Positions 6,720 through 7,401 of a stretch of 7,401 bases of DNA are shown here, piece by piece. Numbering within the stretch: the stretch's first letter is position 1; each line of letters begins with the position of its first letter. The notes beneath the pieces were generated by a model that had not been told where the DNA came from, did not search any database, and was given only the letters and a program-made list of their open reading frames with translations. Origin of the DNA: Eubacteriales Family XIII. Incertae Sedis bacterium (GTDB lineage: Bacteria; Bacillota; Clostridia; Peptostreptococcales; Anaerovoracaceae). The stretch lies in assembly GCA_031278255.1 (NCBI GenBank), contig JAITKU010000214.1:1-7401 (forward strand). Reading direction: 5' to 3'. Position numbers and translations under genes: made by a program.

Positions 6720-7268
6720 TTATTCCCAATAGGTCCAATCGTAATGCGCTTCCGGCATTTCGGCGAGCGCTTCGTCGGTCAACAACAGATAGTCGCGCAA
6801 AGCCCTGCCTGCCTCGTCGGGCAGCGGGTCGTTCCATGTCACGTCTACGTGCAACCATTCTTCGCCGAGTTTGACTTGGTTCCAAGTATGGTTCATTGCC
6901 TCGCTTTCGAGCTTTCGCCATTCTATGCCGAAACGGTCCATAAATATCCCGAATACGGCGGTATAAGCCTTGCAAACGCCCGTGCCCTCGATTATCAAGT
7001 CATAAGAACTCGATTTTGTCAGGCTTTCGTCATATTCCGCATGTAGACAAATCCAATCGTTCACGGCGCTTATCGTATCGCGTACACTTAAGCCGCCGGG
7101 GATTTCGTCGTAAGCGCGCCGGAGTGCCTCGTCAAAGAGCGCGATTTGTTCTCGGAGTACGGCTTCATTCGCCGTATAGGTCGGCAAAATCGTATCGACC
7201 GCTCCGTTTTCAACGTAGTTCCATTCTATTTGCTCGTCCGCATAGAACAACTCCGGATGATTCTCCAT
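6720..7268 (-). CDS. Transglutaminase-like (cysteine protease fold) protein, C-terminal catalytic part
   Basis: The minus-strand frame from the first ATG (7268) gives 182 residues. They contain the transglutaminase-like core: TGVCKAYTAVF with Cys99, NHTWNQV with His127 and WLHVDVTWND with Asp142, the Cys-His-Asp triad in family order and spacing, so activity is plausible. The N-terminal motif HPELFY (4-9) is typical of clostridial secreted transglutaminase-like proteins, and in those it lies well inside the protein. The ATG at 7268 has no ribosome site. The same frame stays open and protein-like upstream (GYDVSTHPDEASDIFTVF) back to a TGA at 7340-7338, with no start codon. The true gene therefore almost certainly begins further upstream and is broken by a frameshift near 7327-7338; see the entry at 7327-7401. 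Members of the family crosslink or cleave proteins or peptides, and the substrate here is unknown. The two TerD genes follow on the same strand. Confidence 0.88.
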   Translation of the reverse strand: MENHPELFYADEQIEWNYVENGAVDTILPTYTANEAVLREQIALFDEALRRAYDEIPGGLSVRDTISAVNDWICLHAEYDESLTKSSSYDLIIEGTGVCKAYTAVFGIFMDRFGIEWRKLESEAMNHTWNQVKLGEEWLHVDVTWNDPLPDEAGRALRDYLLLTDEALAEMPEAHYDWTYWE

Positions 7269-7312
7269 AAAAACGGTAAAAATATCCGAGGCTTCATCAG
7301 GATGTGTGGAAA

Positions 7313-7325
7313 CATCATAACCTCC
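7313..7325 (-). promoter_or_regulatory. Ribosome-site-like GGAGG with ATGATG in the wrong frame
   Basis: On the minus strand GGAGG (7325-7321) precedes ATGATG (7318-7313), with the second ATG 5 bases away. The site looks like a good start just after the TAG at 7327, but its frame ends after 30 codons and is not that of the transglutaminase core. It is either coincidental coding sequence (Gly-Gly-Tyr-Asp-Val in the other frame) or the real start of a gene frameshifted further down. Confidence 0.3.
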
Positions 7326-7326
7326 A

Positions 7327-7401
7327 CTATTGCTCTTTCATATCTGATATAAGGATATTATTGGCCACTTGGGCGCATTTTACAAAAGCTTGCGCGTATG
7401 T
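7327..7401 (-). pseudogene. Probable upstream fragment of the same transglutaminase-like gene, frame-broken, off right edge
   Basis: The minus strand is open from the window edge to a TAG at 7329-7327. It gives 24 residues beginning TYAQAFVKCAQVANNIL and ending SDMKEQ, which read as an amphipathic helix and a strand. Removing one base of the AAA at 7338-7336 (minus strand) makes this frame continuous with the downstream one: ...SDMK-SNSGGYDVSTHPDEA...HPELFY.... That order (Tyr-rich helix, short strand, Y-D-V/I-S, E-A-x-x-I-F, then HPELFY) is what I recall of the region before the catalytic core in clostridial transglutaminase-like proteins. The alternative is the intact C-terminus of a separate gene. 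Whether the break is a true mutation, recoding or a sequencing or assembly error cannot be told here. Confidence 0.6.

Overview
The window looks like chromosome from an uncultured member of the Bacillota (Clostridia-like). This is inferred from strong GGAGG-type ribosome binding sites, short intergenic gaps, GC-rich third codon positions beside very AT-rich promoter stretches, and the families present: zinc-ribbon/WG-repeat membrane proteins, a VanY-type D,D-carboxypeptidase, TerD-family stress proteins and a transglutaminase-like protein. No RNA gene, insertion sequence, CRISPR array or prophage feature was seen, and no gene-free stretch exceeds about 165 bases.

Layout. (1) At the left edge, the N-terminus of a secreted protein of unknown function runs off the window on the minus strand (1-246). 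(2) An AT-rich divergent intergenic region (247-411) should carry promoters for both directions. (3) A plus-strand cluster follows: a small cytoplasmic protein with a helical N-terminus and three C-terminal zinc ribbons (412-990); a 1078-residue membrane protein with a cytoplasmic zinc ribbon, one membrane helix, an ectodomain of ten or eleven WG repeats, two Cna/carboxypeptidase-regulatory-like beta domains and a terminal YfaP/DUF2135-like domain (1047-4283); and, 8 bases later, a membrane-anchored VanY-type D-alanyl-D-alanine carboxypeptidase (4292-5305). (4) A short convergent region (5306-5434) holds two stem-loops. (5) A minus-strand cluster, read right to left, starts with a transglutaminase-like gene whose 5' part seems broken by a one-base frameshift (6720-7401), followed by two TerD paralogues (6038-6640 and 5435-6013) separated by 24 bases.

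How it may work together (inference). The plus-strand genes look like an envelope unit: a zinc-ribbon partner inside the cell, a large WG-repeat protein reaching across the membrane with adhesive or ligand-binding domains outside, and a peptidoglycan-trimming peptidase. The facing minus-strand cluster supplies calcium-binding TerD stress proteins next to a cysteine-protease-fold transglutaminase-like protein. Each family is known. The points that most deserve a second look are the combination, the architecture of the 1078-residue protein, and the frame break in the transglutaminase gene.
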